Counted from the stretch's first letter, positions 46,195 through 54,486 are shown. The stretch: 64,000 nucleotides of DNA from Sediminihabitans luteus (GCF_002797595.1 NZ_PGFE01000002.1:124001-188000); one strand, 5' to 3'. Made by a program: numbers and translations. The notes: generated from the sequence alone by a model not told the origin.

Positions 46195-47075
46195 GCGCGC
46201 GGCCCGGCCTCGAGGTGGTGCGTGCCGGGGCGCTCACCACGGTCCAGGACCTCGGCCGCCCCGGGTTCGCGCACCTCGGCGTGACCGGCTCCGGCGCACT
46301 CGACCTGCCCGCGCACCGCGCCGCGAACCGGCTCGTGGGCAACCCGGACGCGTGCGCGACCCTCGAGACGACCCTCACCGGCTGCGCGCTGCGCGCCCTC
46401 GCCCCGGTCGTCGTCGCGGTCACGGGCGCCCCCGCCCCCGTGCGGGTCGACGGCGCCCCCGCGCCCTGGGGCGCGCCCGTGAGCCTCGCCGTCGGCCAGG
46501 TGCTCGACGTCGGCACCGCGGTCGCGGGCGTGCGCAGCCACGTCGCGGTGGCCGGGGGAGTGGACGCCGCGCCGGTGCTCGGCAGCCGGTCGACCGACCT
46601 TCTCTCGGGGCTCGGCCCGGCGCCTCTGCGCGACGGTGACCTCCTGGCCGTCGGCGCCCCCGGCGCGGCGCCGGTCGGCGGCCCGGTCGGCGTCCCGCTC
46701 CCGGGACCGCCCGAGGAGCTCGCGCTGCCCGTGGTGCTCGGGCCGCGGGCCGACTGGTTCACGCCCGCCGCGCTCACCACGCTCTGGCGGGGCACGTGGA
46801 CCGTGTCGTCGGCGAGCAACCGCGTCGGTCTGCGCCTCGACGGTCCCGCGCTCGAGCGTGCGCGCACCGACGAGCTCGCGAGCGAGGGCATGGTGCTCGG
46901 CGCGATCCAGGTGCCGCCCGAGGGGCGGCCGATCGTGTTCCTCGCCGACCACCCCGTCACCGGCGGTTACCCCGTCGTCGGGGTCGTGCCCGCCGCGGCG
47001 CTCGCGGCGGTGGCGCAGGCGACCCCGGGGACGCCGGTGCGGTTCACGCCGTCGTCGGTCACGCCGTCGTCCTGA
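46191..47075 (+). CDS. pxpC: 5-oxoprolinase subunit PxpC
   Basis: 294 residues, carboxyltransferase subdomain 2 (KipA/Ahs2 family). LEVVRAGALTTVQDLGRPGF opens the protein; GVTGSGALDLPAHRAANRLVG, VAVAGGVDAAPVLGSRSTD, VSSASNRVGLRLDG and EGMVLGAIQVPPEGRPIVFL follow in family order. Start GTG 46191 (GTGA with pxpB). It completes the 5-oxoprolinase complex. No terminator is obvious before the iron box 40 bases downstream. Confidence 0.93.
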   Translation: MSARPGLEVVRAGALTTVQDLGRPGFAHLGVTGSGALDLPAHRAANRLVGNPDACATLETTLTGCALRALAPVVVAVTGAPAPVRVDGAPAPWGAPVSLAVGQVLDVGTAVAGVRSHVAVAGGVDAAPVLGSRSTDLLSGLGPAPLRDGDLLAVGAPGAAPVGGPVGVPLPGPPEELALPVVLGPRADWFTPAALTTLWRGTWTVSSASNRVGLRLDGPALERARTDELASEGMVLGAIQVPPEGRPIVFLADHPVTGGYPVVGVVPAAALAAVAQATPGTPVRFTPSSVTPSS

Positions 47076-47114
47076 CCCGCGAGACAGGACGGCCGAGCGC
47101 TGGACACCAGGGGG

Positions 47115-47133
47115 TGAGGTTAGCCTATCCTCG
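47115..47133 (+). promoter_or_regulatory. DtxR/IdeR-type iron box
   Basis: TGAGGTTAGCCTATCCTCG is an almost perfect palindrome (GAGGTTAG against CTATCCTC, one mismatch) and matches about 14 of 19 positions of the IdeR/DtxR consensus TTAGGTTAGGCTAACCTAA. TATCCT within it (47126-47131) is a plausible -10 hexamer, placing the transcript start at or next to the GTG at 47139. The operon would then be repressed when iron is sufficient. Confidence 0.75.
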
Positions 47134-47138
47134 GTGTT

Positions 47139-49040
47139 GTGCCCGTTCCTGACAACTCCGACATGGCAGCGCCCGCGCCGCCCGCGAGCGTGCTGGCTCC
47201 GGCGACCCCGGTGCTGAGCGTCGACGACGTCGGCGTGCGCCACCACGGGCACGACGGTCTGCCGGTCGCGACCGCGTCCCCCGCGGGGACGACCTTCGAG
47301 GTCGCCCGCGGCGAGGCCGTGCTGCTGCTCGGGCCGTCGGGCTCGGGCAAGTCGACCCTCGCGCTCGCGACCAACGGTCTCGTGCCCCACGTCGTGCCGG
47401 CGACGCTCGACGGCACGGTGCGCGTCGGCGGCCTCGACACGCGCGCGCACGACGTGCCGCACCTCGCCCGGCACGTCGCGATGGTGTTCCAGGACCCGGA
47501 CGCGCAGGTCGTCACGGGCAGCGTGCTCGACGAGGTCTGCTTCGGCCCCGAGAACCTCGGCGTGCCCGTCGCCGAGGTCGAGGCGCGCGCCGAGGACGCG
47601 CTGCGCCGCGTCGGGCTCTGGGAGCGTCGCGCCGACGACCCGGGCCGCCTCTCGGGCGGAGGGCGGCAGCGCCTCGCGGTCGCCTGCGCGCTCGCGATGC
47701 ACGCGCCCCTGCTCGTGCTCGACGAGCCCACCGCGAATCTCGACCCCGCCGGGACCGAGGAGCTCTACGACGTGCTGCGCGACGTGCTCGCCGCGGGCGA
47801 CCGGGCCGTGCTGCTCGTCGAGCACGACCTCGACGCCGCGGTCGAGCTGCTCGACCGGGTCGTGGTGCTCGACGCCGCAGGCCGGGTCGCGTTCGACGGT
47901 CCGGTGCGCGAGGTGCTCACCCAGCACGCCGACGCGCTCGTGGCCCTCGGCGTGTGCCTGCCCGTCGCGCTCGTCGCCGCGCTGCGCCTGCGCGCGACGG
48001 GCACGCCGATCGACCCGCTGCCGCTCACGCCCGACGAGCTCGGCCACGCCCTGCGCGCGCAGGCCGACGCGGGCGTCCTGCCGCCGGCACGCCCGGAGGG
48101 GCTCTCGGCACGCCCGGAGGGATCTCAGGCCTACCCGCGCACGGACCAGGACGCCGCGCCGGCGAGCCGGCCCGACCGGGCACGCGATCTGGCACGCGAC
48201 GGCGCACCCGACGGCGCACCTGACCGCACCACCGTCGACTGCATCACCGTCGACCGCCTCACGCTCAAGCGCGGCCGGACCACGGTGCTGCACGACCTCT
48301 CGCTGCGCGTCGCGCCCGGCGAGCTCGTCGCCGTCGTGGGAGCCAACGGCGCCGGGAAGTCCACGCTGCTGCAGGCGGTCGCGGGCGTCGTCCGCCCCCC
48401 GCGCGGGCGCGTGCGGGTCGCGGGCCTCGACCCGGCCCGCGCCGACGCCCGCACCCTGAGCGAGCGCGTGGGCTACGTGTTCCAGAACCCCGAGCACCAG
48501 CTCGTGACCGGCTCCGTGGCCGACGAGCTCGCGCACGGGCTGCGGATCCGCGGTGTCGACGAGGCCGAGGTCGCTGCCCGCGTCGAGGACCTGCTCGTGC
48601 GGTTCGACCTGGTGCGCCAGCGCGACCTGCACCCGTTCCTGCTCTCGGGCGGGCAGAAGCGCCGCCTGTCGGTCGGCACCGCGACGGTCTGCCGCCCCGG
48701 CGTGCTCGTGCTCGACGAGCCGACCTTCGGGCAGGACCGCGCCCGCGCCGACGAGCTCCTCGGCCTGCTCACGGCCCTGCACGCCGAGGGCACGACCGTC
48801 GTCGTCGCGACCCACGACATGCAGCTCGTGAGCGAGCACGCGACGCGCGTGGTCGTCGTCGCCCACGGCCGCGTGGTGGCGGACGGCGCCCCCGCGGTCG
48901 TGCTCGGCGACGACGTCCTCCTGCGGTCGGCCGGGCTGCGGCGACCGCCGCTCGCGCGCGCGACCGCGCACCTCGACGACCCGGCGTGGCGCGCGGTGAC
49001 CCGCCTCGCCGACCTGCCCGGGGCGCTGGTGCCCGCATGA
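47139..49040 (+). CDS. ECF transporter fused energizing ATPase (EcfA-EcfA')
   Basis: 633 residues with two ABC domains. The first has LLGPSGSGKSTLAL near residues 66-79, the signature SGGGRQRLAVA and LVLDEPTANLDP. The second starts near 370 with VVGANGAGKSTLLQ near 400-413, LLSGGQKRRLSVG and LVLDEPTFGQDR. A Pro/Ala-rich linker of about 50 residues joins them. The start is GTG 47139, six bases after the iron box, which suggests a leaderless mRNA; ATG 47163 is the alternative. It overlaps ecfT by ATGA. Powers uptake through EcfT and the S-component; the iron box and SIP neighbour suggest an iron-related substrate (inference). Confidence 0.92.
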   Translation: MPVPDNSDMAAPAPPASVLAPATPVLSVDDVGVRHHGHDGLPVATASPAGTTFEVARGEAVLLLGPSGSGKSTLALATNGLVPHVVPATLDGTVRVGGLDTRAHDVPHLARHVAMVFQDPDAQVVTGSVLDEVCFGPENLGVPVAEVEARAEDALRRVGLWERRADDPGRLSGGGRQRLAVACALAMHAPLLVLDEPTANLDPAGTEELYDVLRDVLAAGDRAVLLVEHDLDAAVELLDRVVVLDAAGRVAFDGPVREVLTQHADALVALGVCLPVALVAALRLRATGTPIDPLPLTPDELGHALRAQADAGVLPPARPEGLSARPEGSQAYPRTDQDAAPASRPDRARDLARDGAPDGAPDRTTVDCITVDRLTLKRGRTTVLHDLSLRVAPGELVAVVGANGAGKSTLLQAVAGVVRPPRGRVRVAGLDPARADARTLSERVGYVFQNPEHQLVTGSVADELAHGLRIRGVDEAEVAARVEDLLVRFDLVRQRDLHPFLLSGGQKRRLSVGTATVCRPGVLVLDEPTFGQDRARADELLGLLTALHAEGTTVVVATHDMQLVSEHATRVVVVAHGRVVADGAPAVVLGDDVLLRSAGLRRPPLARATAHLDDPAWRAVTRLADLPGALVPA

Positions 49041-49795
49041 CCGGGTTCCTGCGCGGCGTCAACCCGCTCGCGAAGATGTTCGGCCCGCTGCCCGTCATGG
49101 CGGCCGTGTTCCTGACCGAGGACCTGCGCGTGCTTGCGGCGTTCACGCTCGGCACGCTCGTGCTGCTGCTCGTCGGCGCGTTGCCCGGCTGGCGCACGTC
49201 GCTCGCGCTCGTGCTCGGCGTGCCCGTGGGCGTCGCCGTGGTGGCCGTGAGCTTCGGGCTGTGGGTCGACCCCGCCGCGGTCGCCGACACGCGCACCGTG
49301 CTCGCGTTCGGGCCCGTCGAGCTCACGCGCGGCGGACTCGCGGTCGGTCTCGTCACCGGGCTGCGGCTCGCCGCGCTCGTGCTGCTCGCGATGGTCAGCG
49401 GCCTGACGACCACGGGCCCGGAGTTCGTGCGCGCGAGCGTGCAGCACCTGCGCGTGCCGTACCGCGTGGGCTACGCGGCGCTCGCGTCGATGCGGTTCGT
49501 GCCACGGTTCGGGCGTGAGCTCGAGGTGATCCGCAGCGCCCACCGGGTGCGCGGCGTCGCGGGCGGCCGTGGACCCGTCGCGGGCGCGCGGCGCGCCGGC
49601 GGGTACGCCGTGCCGCTCCTGGCGAGCGGGATCCGGCACGCCGAACGCGTGTCGCTGTCCATGGAGTCGCGCGCGTTCGGCGCCGCACCCACCCGCACCG
49701 AGCGGCACCCCGTGCCGCTGCGCGTGCGCGACGGCGTCGTGCTCCTCGCCTTCTGGTCCGCGTGCTGGGCGGTGCCCGCGCTCGTGCACGGCTGA
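49037..49795 (+). CDS. ecfT: ECF transporter transmembrane component EcfT
   Basis: 252 residues. Hydrophobic helices at about residues 15-60 and 55-75, then 100-125, with a terminal helix (GVVLLAFWSACWAVPAL). The cytoplasmic coupling region contains MRFVPRFGRELEVIRSAHRVRG and SMESRAFGAAPTR, the Arg/Ala-containing motifs that contact the ATPases. ATG 49037 overlaps the ATPase stop. It scaffolds the S-component and ATPases in the membrane. It is followed by 214 bases with short tandem repeats before the S-component gene. Confidence 0.9.
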   Translation: MTGFLRGVNPLAKMFGPLPVMAAVFLTEDLRVLAAFTLGTLVLLLVGALPGWRTSLALVLGVPVGVAVVAVSFGLWVDPAAVADTRTVLAFGPVELTRGGLAVGLVTGLRLAALVLLAMVSGLTTTGPEFVRASVQHLRVPYRVGYAALASMRFVPRFGRELEVIRSAHRVRGVAGGRGPVAGARRAGGYAVPLLASGIRHAERVSLSMESRAFGAAPTRTERHPVPLRVRDGVVLLAFWSACWAVPALVHG

Positions 49796-49933
49796 GCGCG
49801 CGCCGCGAGCCGGGCCATCGACCCGCACCCACGACCCGCACCCAGGAAACCACCGAACGTCGACCCTGAGCACGTACGCCCAACACGCACCTCGAACGAG
49901 CACCACGAGCCAGCAACCTCAAGCACGTACCCC

Positions 49934-49961
49934 GCACCACGCACCTCGCACCACGCACCAC
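49934..49961 (+). repeat. Two 14-bp tandem units between ecfT and the S-component gene
   Basis: GCACCACGCACCTC at 49934-49947 is followed directly by GCACCACGCACCAC at 49948-49961 (one mismatch), inside a wider stretch rich in CACG/CACC words. No gene is seen in 49796-50009. Confidence 0.5.
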
Positions 49962-50009
49962 GACGCCCGACCCCACCGCCGACACGCGCGGCCGACCACC
50001 GGAGCCACG

Positions 50010-50669
50010 ATGAGCACGCCCGAGACGACCCCCACGACCGCACCCGGGACCACCCCGGACGCCGCCGCCACGCCCGCCGCGCGACGTCCGCGGCCGCTGA
50101 CGACCCGCTACCTCATGACGTGCGGGGCGATCGGCGCCGCGACGGGCGTGCTCCTGATCCCCGTCAACCTCGTCGCGTTCGGCGCGCTCGCCGCGGCCCC
50201 GACGCTCGTGGCCGCGCTCGTCGGCTTCTGGCTCGTCGGTGGCGTGATCGCGCTGGCGCTGCTGCAGCGCCCCGGTGCCGCGCTCATCACGTCAGTCATC
50301 TCCGGCATCTTCGCGATCCCGACCCCGGCCGGTCTGACCGCGGTGCTGACCATGGCCATGGTCGGCGTCGCTCTCGAGCTCGGGTTCGCCGTCACGCTGT
50401 ACCGGGTGTGGAGCCCGTGGCTGTTCTACGTGAGCACGGCCGTGATCGCCGCGGTCTACCTCACGATGGTGTTCCCCGCGTACGAGATGGGCAGCGCGTC
50501 GACCCTCGCCCAGGTCATGTTCGTGCTGACCCTGTTCGTCAGCATGGTCGGTGCCGCGTGGCTCGGGCTGCTGCTCGCCCGACGCCTGGCCGCGACCGGT
50601 GTGACGCGTGGCCTCGCGCCCGTGCGCCGCCCTGCCGCGACGACCGCCACGACGACGACAGCCCCGTGA
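50010..50669 (+). CDS. ECF transporter substrate-binding S-component
   Basis: 219 residues with a disordered Thr/Pro/Ala-rich N-terminus and about six hydrophobic segments (for example YLMTCGAIGAATGVLLIPVN, LVGFWLVGGVIALALL, WLFYVSTAVIAAVYLTMVF). Size and topology fit an S-component of the YkoE/MptD-like group. ATG 50010 follows GGAG by five bases, and its stop overlaps the next gene by GTGA. The substrate cannot be read from the sequence. Co-transcription with a siderophore-interacting reductase under an iron box points to a ferric chelate or haem-like compound rather than a vitamin (inference). Confidence 0.82.
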   Translation: MSTPETTPTTAPGTTPDAAATPAARRPRPLTTRYLMTCGAIGAATGVLLIPVNLVAFGALAAAPTLVAALVGFWLVGGVIALALLQRPGAALITSVISGIFAIPTPAGLTAVLTMAMVGVALELGFAVTLYRVWSPWLFYVSTAVIAAVYLTMVFPAYEMGSASTLAQVMFVLTLFVSMVGAAWLGLLLARRLAATGVTRGLAPVRRPAATTATTTTAP

Positions 50670-51502
50670 GCGCGCCCCGCCACCGCCGCGCGGTCGACCC
50701 GCACGTGCTCGTCGCCGACGTGGTCGGCACGGCGAGGATCAGCCCGAACGTCGTGCGCGTGACCTTCAGCGGGCTCGAGCAGCTCACGCCGCTGGGCCAC
50801 GACCAGTGGTTCCGGATGTTCCTCGCGCGCGAGGGGCAGGAGCACCTGCGCCTGCCGACCCGCACGTCGAGCCTCTGGTACGCGCAGTACCTCGCGACGC
50901 CGCGCGCCAAGCGGCCCTGGGTGCGCGCCTACACCGTGCGTGCCGCGCGTCCCGAGGTCGGCGAGATCGACGTCGACATGGTCGTGCACCTCGACGCCGA
51001 CGGGAACGCCGGCCCGGCGGCCGCGTTCGCGCTCACCGCGCGGCCCGGCGACCAGGTCGGGATCCTCGACCAGGGTCTCGGGTTCGACCCCGACCACGGG
51101 CAGGACGCCGTGCTCGTCGTCGCCGACGAGACCGGCATGCCCGCGGCCCTCGGCATCTGCGGCTCCCTGCCGGACGACGCACGCGGCCTCGTGATCGTCG
51201 AGGTGCCCACCGCGGCCGACCGGCAGGACGTGCGCGCGCCCGCGGGCGTCGACGTGCGCTGGATCGTGCGCGACGAGCTCGCAAAGACCGAGCCCGGGGG
51301 AGGGCCCGGCGCGGTGCCGGGCGTCGCGGCGCTCGCCGCGCTGCGCGCCGCGACCCTGCCCGTCGGGACGCTGCACGCGTCGATCCTCGGCGAGTCGTCG
51401 CTCGCGACCGGCGGCCGGCGGTACCTCGTCAACGAGCACGGCGTGCCCAAGGCGCACGTCGACTTCGCCGGGTACTGGCGGCACGGGCACGCGGCGACCT
51501 GA
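50666..51502 (+). CDS. Siderophore-interacting protein (ferric-siderophore reductase family)
   Basis: 278 residues. FAD-binding RAYTVR at residues 87-92, a nucleotide-binding segment VLVVADETGMPAALGI near 150-165, and the C-terminal FAGYWRHG are the marks of the SIP family, which uses flavin and NAD(P)H to reduce Fe(III) bound to siderophores in the cytoplasm. GTG 50666 overlaps the S-component stop. As last gene of the iron-boxed operon it would release iron from the compound imported by the ECF transporter. A stem-loop follows at 51519-51543. Confidence 0.92.
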   Translation: MSAPRHRRAVDPHVLVADVVGTARISPNVVRVTFSGLEQLTPLGHDQWFRMFLAREGQEHLRLPTRTSSLWYAQYLATPRAKRPWVRAYTVRAARPEVGEIDVDMVVHLDADGNAGPAAAFALTARPGDQVGILDQGLGFDPDHGQDAVLVVADETGMPAALGICGSLPDDARGLVIVEVPTAADRQDVRAPAGVDVRWIVRDELAKTEPGGGPGAVPGVAALAALRAATLPVGTLHASILGESSLATGGRRYLVNEHGVPKAHVDFAGYWRHGHAAT

Positions 51503-51518
51503 GTCGTCACGCGCCGGG

Positions 51519-51543
51519 ACCCGACACCCGCACGGTGTCGGGT
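51519..51543. terminator. Terminator-like hairpin between convergent genes
   Basis: ACCCGACACC (51519-51528) and GGTGTCGGGT (51534-51543) form a perfect 10-bp stem with a five-base loop. There is no T tract, as is common in high-GC actinobacteria. It can serve both the SIP gene (plus) and the aldo/keto reductase gene (minus). Confidence 0.7.
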
Positions 51544-51567
51544 GCCGGGATGGCGCGGCCGGTCGGG

Positions 51568-52617
51568 TCAGAGGTCGCTCGACCGCGACGCCCACAGGTT
51601 GACGTCCGGCTCGCCCGGCACGGAGGCCAGCGCGGCCTCGACCGCGGCGAGCTCGTCGGCCCCGAGCGGTGCCTCGTCGAGCGCGGCGAGCGAGTCGTCG
51701 AGCTGGTCGACCGTGCGCGCCCCGACGAGCACGGTCGTCACGCGCGGCTCGCGCAGCACCCACGCGATCGCGAGTCGTGCGAGCGTCGTGCCGCGCGCCC
51801 GGGCGACCTCGTGCAGGGCGCGCACGCGCGCGAGGTTCGCCTCGCTCAGGTACTCGGGTCGCAGCGACGTGCCGGTCGCGGCGCGCGAGTCCTGCGGGAC
51901 CCCGTCGAGGTACTTGTCGGTGAGCATGCCCTGCGCCAGGGGGGAGAACGCGACGACGCCCAGCCCGGCGTCGTCCGCCACCTCGAGCACGGACTCGCCC
52001 GACGCGTCGGGCTGCTCGACCCACCGGTTGAGCAGCGAGTACGAGGGCTGGTGCACGGTCAGCGGCACGCCCAGGTCACGCGCGACGGCGAGCGCCTCGC
52101 GCGTGCGGGTCGCGGAGTACGACGAGATGCCGACGTAGTGCGCGCGCCCGCTCGTGACGGCGGTCGCGAGCGCCCCGATGGTCTCGGTCAGCGGCGTCGT
52201 CGGGTCGTACCGGTGGCTGTAGAACACGTCGACGGTGTCGACGCCGAGGCTCGCGAGCGAGCGGTCGAGCGACGCGAGCAGGTACTTGCGCGACCCGCCC
52301 TCGCCGTACGGGCCGGACCACGCGTGGTACCCGGCCTTGGTCGTCAGGACGAGCTCGTCGCGGCGTCCGCGCAGCTCACGGCGCAGCAGGTCGCCGACGA
52401 ACGACTCGGCCGCGAACGGCGGCGGGCCGTAGTTGTTCGCCATGTCGAGCTGCACGACGCCGCGCTCGACCGCGTGCAGGAGCACGGAGCGCTGGGCGTC
52501 GCGGGCCGTCGTCGCGCCGAAGTTCTGCCACAGCCCGAGGGAGATCGCGGGCAGGTCGAGGCCGGAGCGTCCGGCGCGGCGCAGCGGGATCGCGGCGGGG
52601 TCGAGGTCGTTGCTCAT
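51568..52617 (-). CDS. Aldo/keto reductase, L-glyceraldehyde 3-phosphate reductase-like
   Basis: 349 residues of the YghZ/Kv-beta-like branch. The catalytic set is visible: Asp and Tyr in LDMANNYGPPP near residues 58-68, Lys in LTTKAGYHAWSGPYG, and His in DVFYSHRYDP. NADPH-binding elements are FSPLAQGMLTDKYLDG and VLVGARTVDQLDDSL. Such enzymes reduce aldehydes such as L-glyceraldehyde 3-phosphate and methylglyoxal. ATG 52617. Monocistronic or followed by the hairpin at 51519-51543. Confidence 0.9.
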   Translation of the reverse strand: MSNDLDPAAIPLRRAGRSGLDLPAISLGLWQNFGATTARDAQRSVLLHAVERGVVQLDMANNYGPPPFAAESFVGDLLRRELRGRRDELVLTTKAGYHAWSGPYGEGGSRKYLLASLDRSLASLGVDTVDVFYSHRYDPTTPLTETIGALATAVTSGRAHYVGISSYSATRTREALAVARDLGVPLTVHQPSYSLLNRWVEQPDASGESVLEVADDAGLGVVAFSPLAQGMLTDKYLDGVPQDSRAATGTSLRPEYLSEANLARVRALHEVARARGTTLARLAIAWVLREPRVTTVLVGARTVDQLDDSLAALDEAPLGADELAAVEAALASVPGEPDVNLWASRSSDL

Positions 52618-52632
52618 GTCCTCGACGGTACG

Positions 52633-52851
52633 TCACACGAGGGTCAGGACCCCGAGCACGCCGACCGCGACGCCGAGCACGAGGGAGACGCCGATCAGCA
52701 CGGCGTGCACCGTGAGGAACCGGGTCGCGCGGCCCGCGTCGTCGCGCGAGCGCGGGTCCTTGGCGATGCGCTGCCAGAGGCGCGGCCAGATGAGCAGGTT
52801 CCAGAGTGCGGTCACGATGAGCAGGATCGACCAGCCGAGAGGGATGTCCAC
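52633..52851 (-). CDS. SCO4848-type small membrane protein
   Basis: 72 residues from GTG 52851. Two transmembrane helices (LGWSILLIVTALWNLLIW and FLTVHAVLIGVSLVLGVAVG) flank a charged loop, RLWQRIAKDPRSRDDAGRA. WPRxxxxIxKDPRS is the pattern I remember for the SCO4848 family, present across actinobacteria with unknown function. It lies 15 bases upstream of the aldo/keto reductase gene on the same strand, so the two may be co-transcribed. Confidence 0.8.
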   Translation of the reverse strand: MDIPLGWSILLIVTALWNLLIWPRLWQRIAKDPRSRDDAGRATRFLTVHAVLIGVSLVLGVAVGVLGVLTLV

Positions 52852-52908
52852 GCGAGCATCCTCTCGCGCGGGGACCGCCCGGGTCACATCGCGTGCCAGG
52901 ATGGACGC

Positions 52909-53391
52909 ATGCCCGCACCCGAACCCCAGACGCTCGAGCACGTCGAGAACGAGCTGCGCGAGCTCACCTTCACCACGTTCACGCACGAGGACGCGTGGCG
53001 GCTCGGCTGCCTGCTCGTCGAGATGGCGACCGAGCGCGAGCACCCGGTCGCGATCGACGTGCGGCGCGGGCACCAGCAGGTGTTCCACGCGGCGCTCGAG
53101 GGATCGACGCCCGACAACGACTCGTGGATCGTGCGCAAGGTCCGGGTCGTGGAGAGGTTCGGTGCGGCGTCGTACGTCATGAACCTGCGCGCGCAGGCGC
53201 GGGGCGTGTCGTTCACCGAGTGGCAGCAGCTGCCGTGGCAGGAGTACGCGGCCGCGGGCGGCGCGGTGCCGGTCGTCGTCGAGGGCGTGGGCCCGGTCGG
53301 CGTCGTGACGGTCTCGGGCCTGCGGCAGGAGGAGGACCACGCGCTCGTGGTCGAGGCGATGCGCATCCACATGGCCGGCGAGCAGGACTAG
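52909..53391 (+). CDS. UPF0303 / haem-degrading domain (GlcG/HbpS-like) protein
   Basis: 160 residues. LTFTTFTHEDAWRLGCLLVEMA, PVAIDVRRGHQQVFHAAL and a Gly/Val-rich C-terminus (GVGPVGVVTVSGLRQEEDHALVVEAM) match the UPF0303 branch of the GlcG/HbpS fold. Some relatives bind haem or small ligands, but this branch has no established function. ATG 52909 is used. The stop overlaps the stop of the convergent YciI-like gene by two bases. Confidence 0.85.
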   Translation: MPAPEPQTLEHVENELRELTFTTFTHEDAWRLGCLLVEMATEREHPVAIDVRRGHQQVFHAALEGSTPDNDSWIVRKVRVVERFGAASYVMNLRAQARGVSFTEWQQLPWQEYAAAGGAVPVVVEGVGPVGVVTVSGLRQEEDHALVVEAMRIHMAGEQD

Positions 53392-53726
53392 CTCTCGGGG
53401 TCGTGCTGGAAGGCCCGCACCTCCTGCGCGCACCGGCACGCCGCCGCGATCCTCGCGGCCCAGCGGTGGGCCTCGGCGGCGTCGGGGACCTCGAGCACCG
53501 CGTAGCCGCCCTCGATCTGGCGCGTCTGCGGGTACGTGCCCTCGGTCACGGTGCCGTCGGCGTCGACCAGGACGGGCGGCACGGACTCGTCGATGCCGCC
53601 GCCGAACACCCACACGCCCGCGGCCTTCGCGTCGGCGACCACGGCGTGCGCGGCGTCCGACACCGCGGGGAGCTCCTCGGCGGGGAACGTCATCGCGCCG
53701 CTCGGGAACGAGATCAGGTACTTCAT
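53388..53726 (-). CDS. YciI-family protein
   Basis: 112 residues. MKYLISFPSGAMTF at the start and RQIEGGYAVLEVPDAAEAHRWAAR in the second half give the ferredoxin-like YCII fold used by DGPF-type proteins; the active-site His/Asp pair of YciI is not obvious. ATG 53726 is chosen over a GTG 12 codons upstream because homologues begin MKY. Function unknown; often encoded near sigma-70 ECF regulators, none of which is present here. Confidence 0.82.
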   Translation of the reverse strand: MKYLISFPSGAMTFPAEELPAVSDAAHAVVADAKAAGVWVFGGGIDESVPPVLVDADGTVTEGTYPQTRQIEGGYAVLEVPDAAEAHRWAARIAAACRCAQEVRAFQHDPES

Positions 53727-53786
53727 GGGTCCGGCTCCGTCGTCGTGCGGGTGGGAACCCATCGTCGCCCCGCGCGGGCGTGGTCG

Positions 53787-54353
53787 CTATGGCAGCCGCG
53801 GACGACGCACCGCCTCCCCGGCCCGGGACGGGTCGAGGGGCACGGGGCTCAGGAGCGTCGCGGGGCCGCGGTGCAGGAGGCCGTCCGTGAGCGGCATGCA
53901 GCGCAGACCGCCCCGACCCCGCATCGCGGCGTGCGCGCCGGGCGCGAGCACGCGGTCCATCCAGGCGCACGGCGCGGCGTGGCGTCCCGGGCGCAGGCGC
54001 ACCTCGTCGCCGGGGCCGGAGCGCAGCACGATCTCGTGGCCGATGAGCGGGGTGAGCTCGGCGCCGCGCAGCACGACCGTGCGGCGGGTGAGCAGCGGGT
54101 CGAGCGGGCCGGTGCCGAGCTTGGCGGCGATCGACTCGAGCGACTCGGTGGCGAACAGGGTCACGGCAGCGTCCATGTGCGCGGCCTTGCCGTAGAAGCG
54201 GTCGCCGACCACTCCCTTGCCCGCGACGACCTCGACGCTGTCGGCGTCCGTGGTCGGCACGGTCGCGGCGCCGTCGCGGGGACGCCCGAAGTAGGCGTGC
54301 TCGGGCGAGACGACCAGGTGCAGGATCTCGACGGGGTACTCGTACGGGCTCAC
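53787..54353 (-). CDS. MOSC-domain-like protein
   Basis: About 188 residues. KGVVGDRFYGKAAHMDAAVTLF near residues 45-66, RRTVVLRGAELTPLIGHEI, and a Cys in HAAPCAWMDRVLAPG (the MOSC sulfur-carrier Cys position) followed by RGRGGLRCMPLTDGLL support a MOSC fold, as in molybdenum cofactor sulfurase C-termini and YiiM. The start is uncertain between GTG 54353 and GTG 54386; the shorter is used. It is downstream of mqo on the same strand but separated by a strong hairpin. Confidence 0.8.
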   Translation of the reverse strand: MSPYEYPVEILHLVVSPEHAYFGRPRDGAATVPTTDADSVEVVAGKGVVGDRFYGKAAHMDAAVTLFATESLESIAAKLGTGPLDPLLTRRTVVLRGAELTPLIGHEIVLRSGPGDEVRLRPGRHAAPCAWMDRVLAPGAHAAMRGRGGLRCMPLTDGLLHRGPATLLSPVPLDPSRAGEAVRRPRLP

Positions 54354-54407
54354 GCCCCAGTCTCGCCCCGGGCGGGTGCCCGCCACCAGGCGACGTCCGC
54401 GCGAACG

Positions 54408-54466
54408 CCGAACGCGCCGTCCGTCACGCCCCTGCGGGGTTTTTGCGTGACGAACGACGCGTTCGG
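54408..54466. terminator. Long hairpin terminator between mqo and the MOSC gene
   Basis: Arms 54408-54429 and 54445-54466 pair over 22 positions; the two mismatches would be G-U pairs in RNA on one strand. The 15-base loop holds a second small hairpin, CCCCTGCGGGG, followed by TTTTT on the plus strand. It lies 21 bases after the mqo stop on the minus strand and so most likely ends the mqo transcript. Confidence 0.8.
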
Positions 54467-54486
54467 CGGTGGAGCGGGGTGCAGGG

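Noticed and set aside
46062-48971. A 969-codon open frame on the minus strand
   Set aside because: It lies antisense to pxpC and the ECF ATPase, is dominated by Arg, Gly, Ala and His, has no domain, and is a by-product of high-GC codon bias in the real genes.
49796-50009. Repeated CACC/CACG words considered as a CRISPR or operator array
   Set aside because: Only two 14-bp tandem units with no spacers of constant length; it looks like low-complexity high-GC sequence.
50608-52900. Long plus-strand frame running from the S-component through the aldo/keto reductase
   Set aside because: Only its last part, from ATG 52909, is a real gene (UPF0303); the rest is shadow of the SIP and reductase genes.
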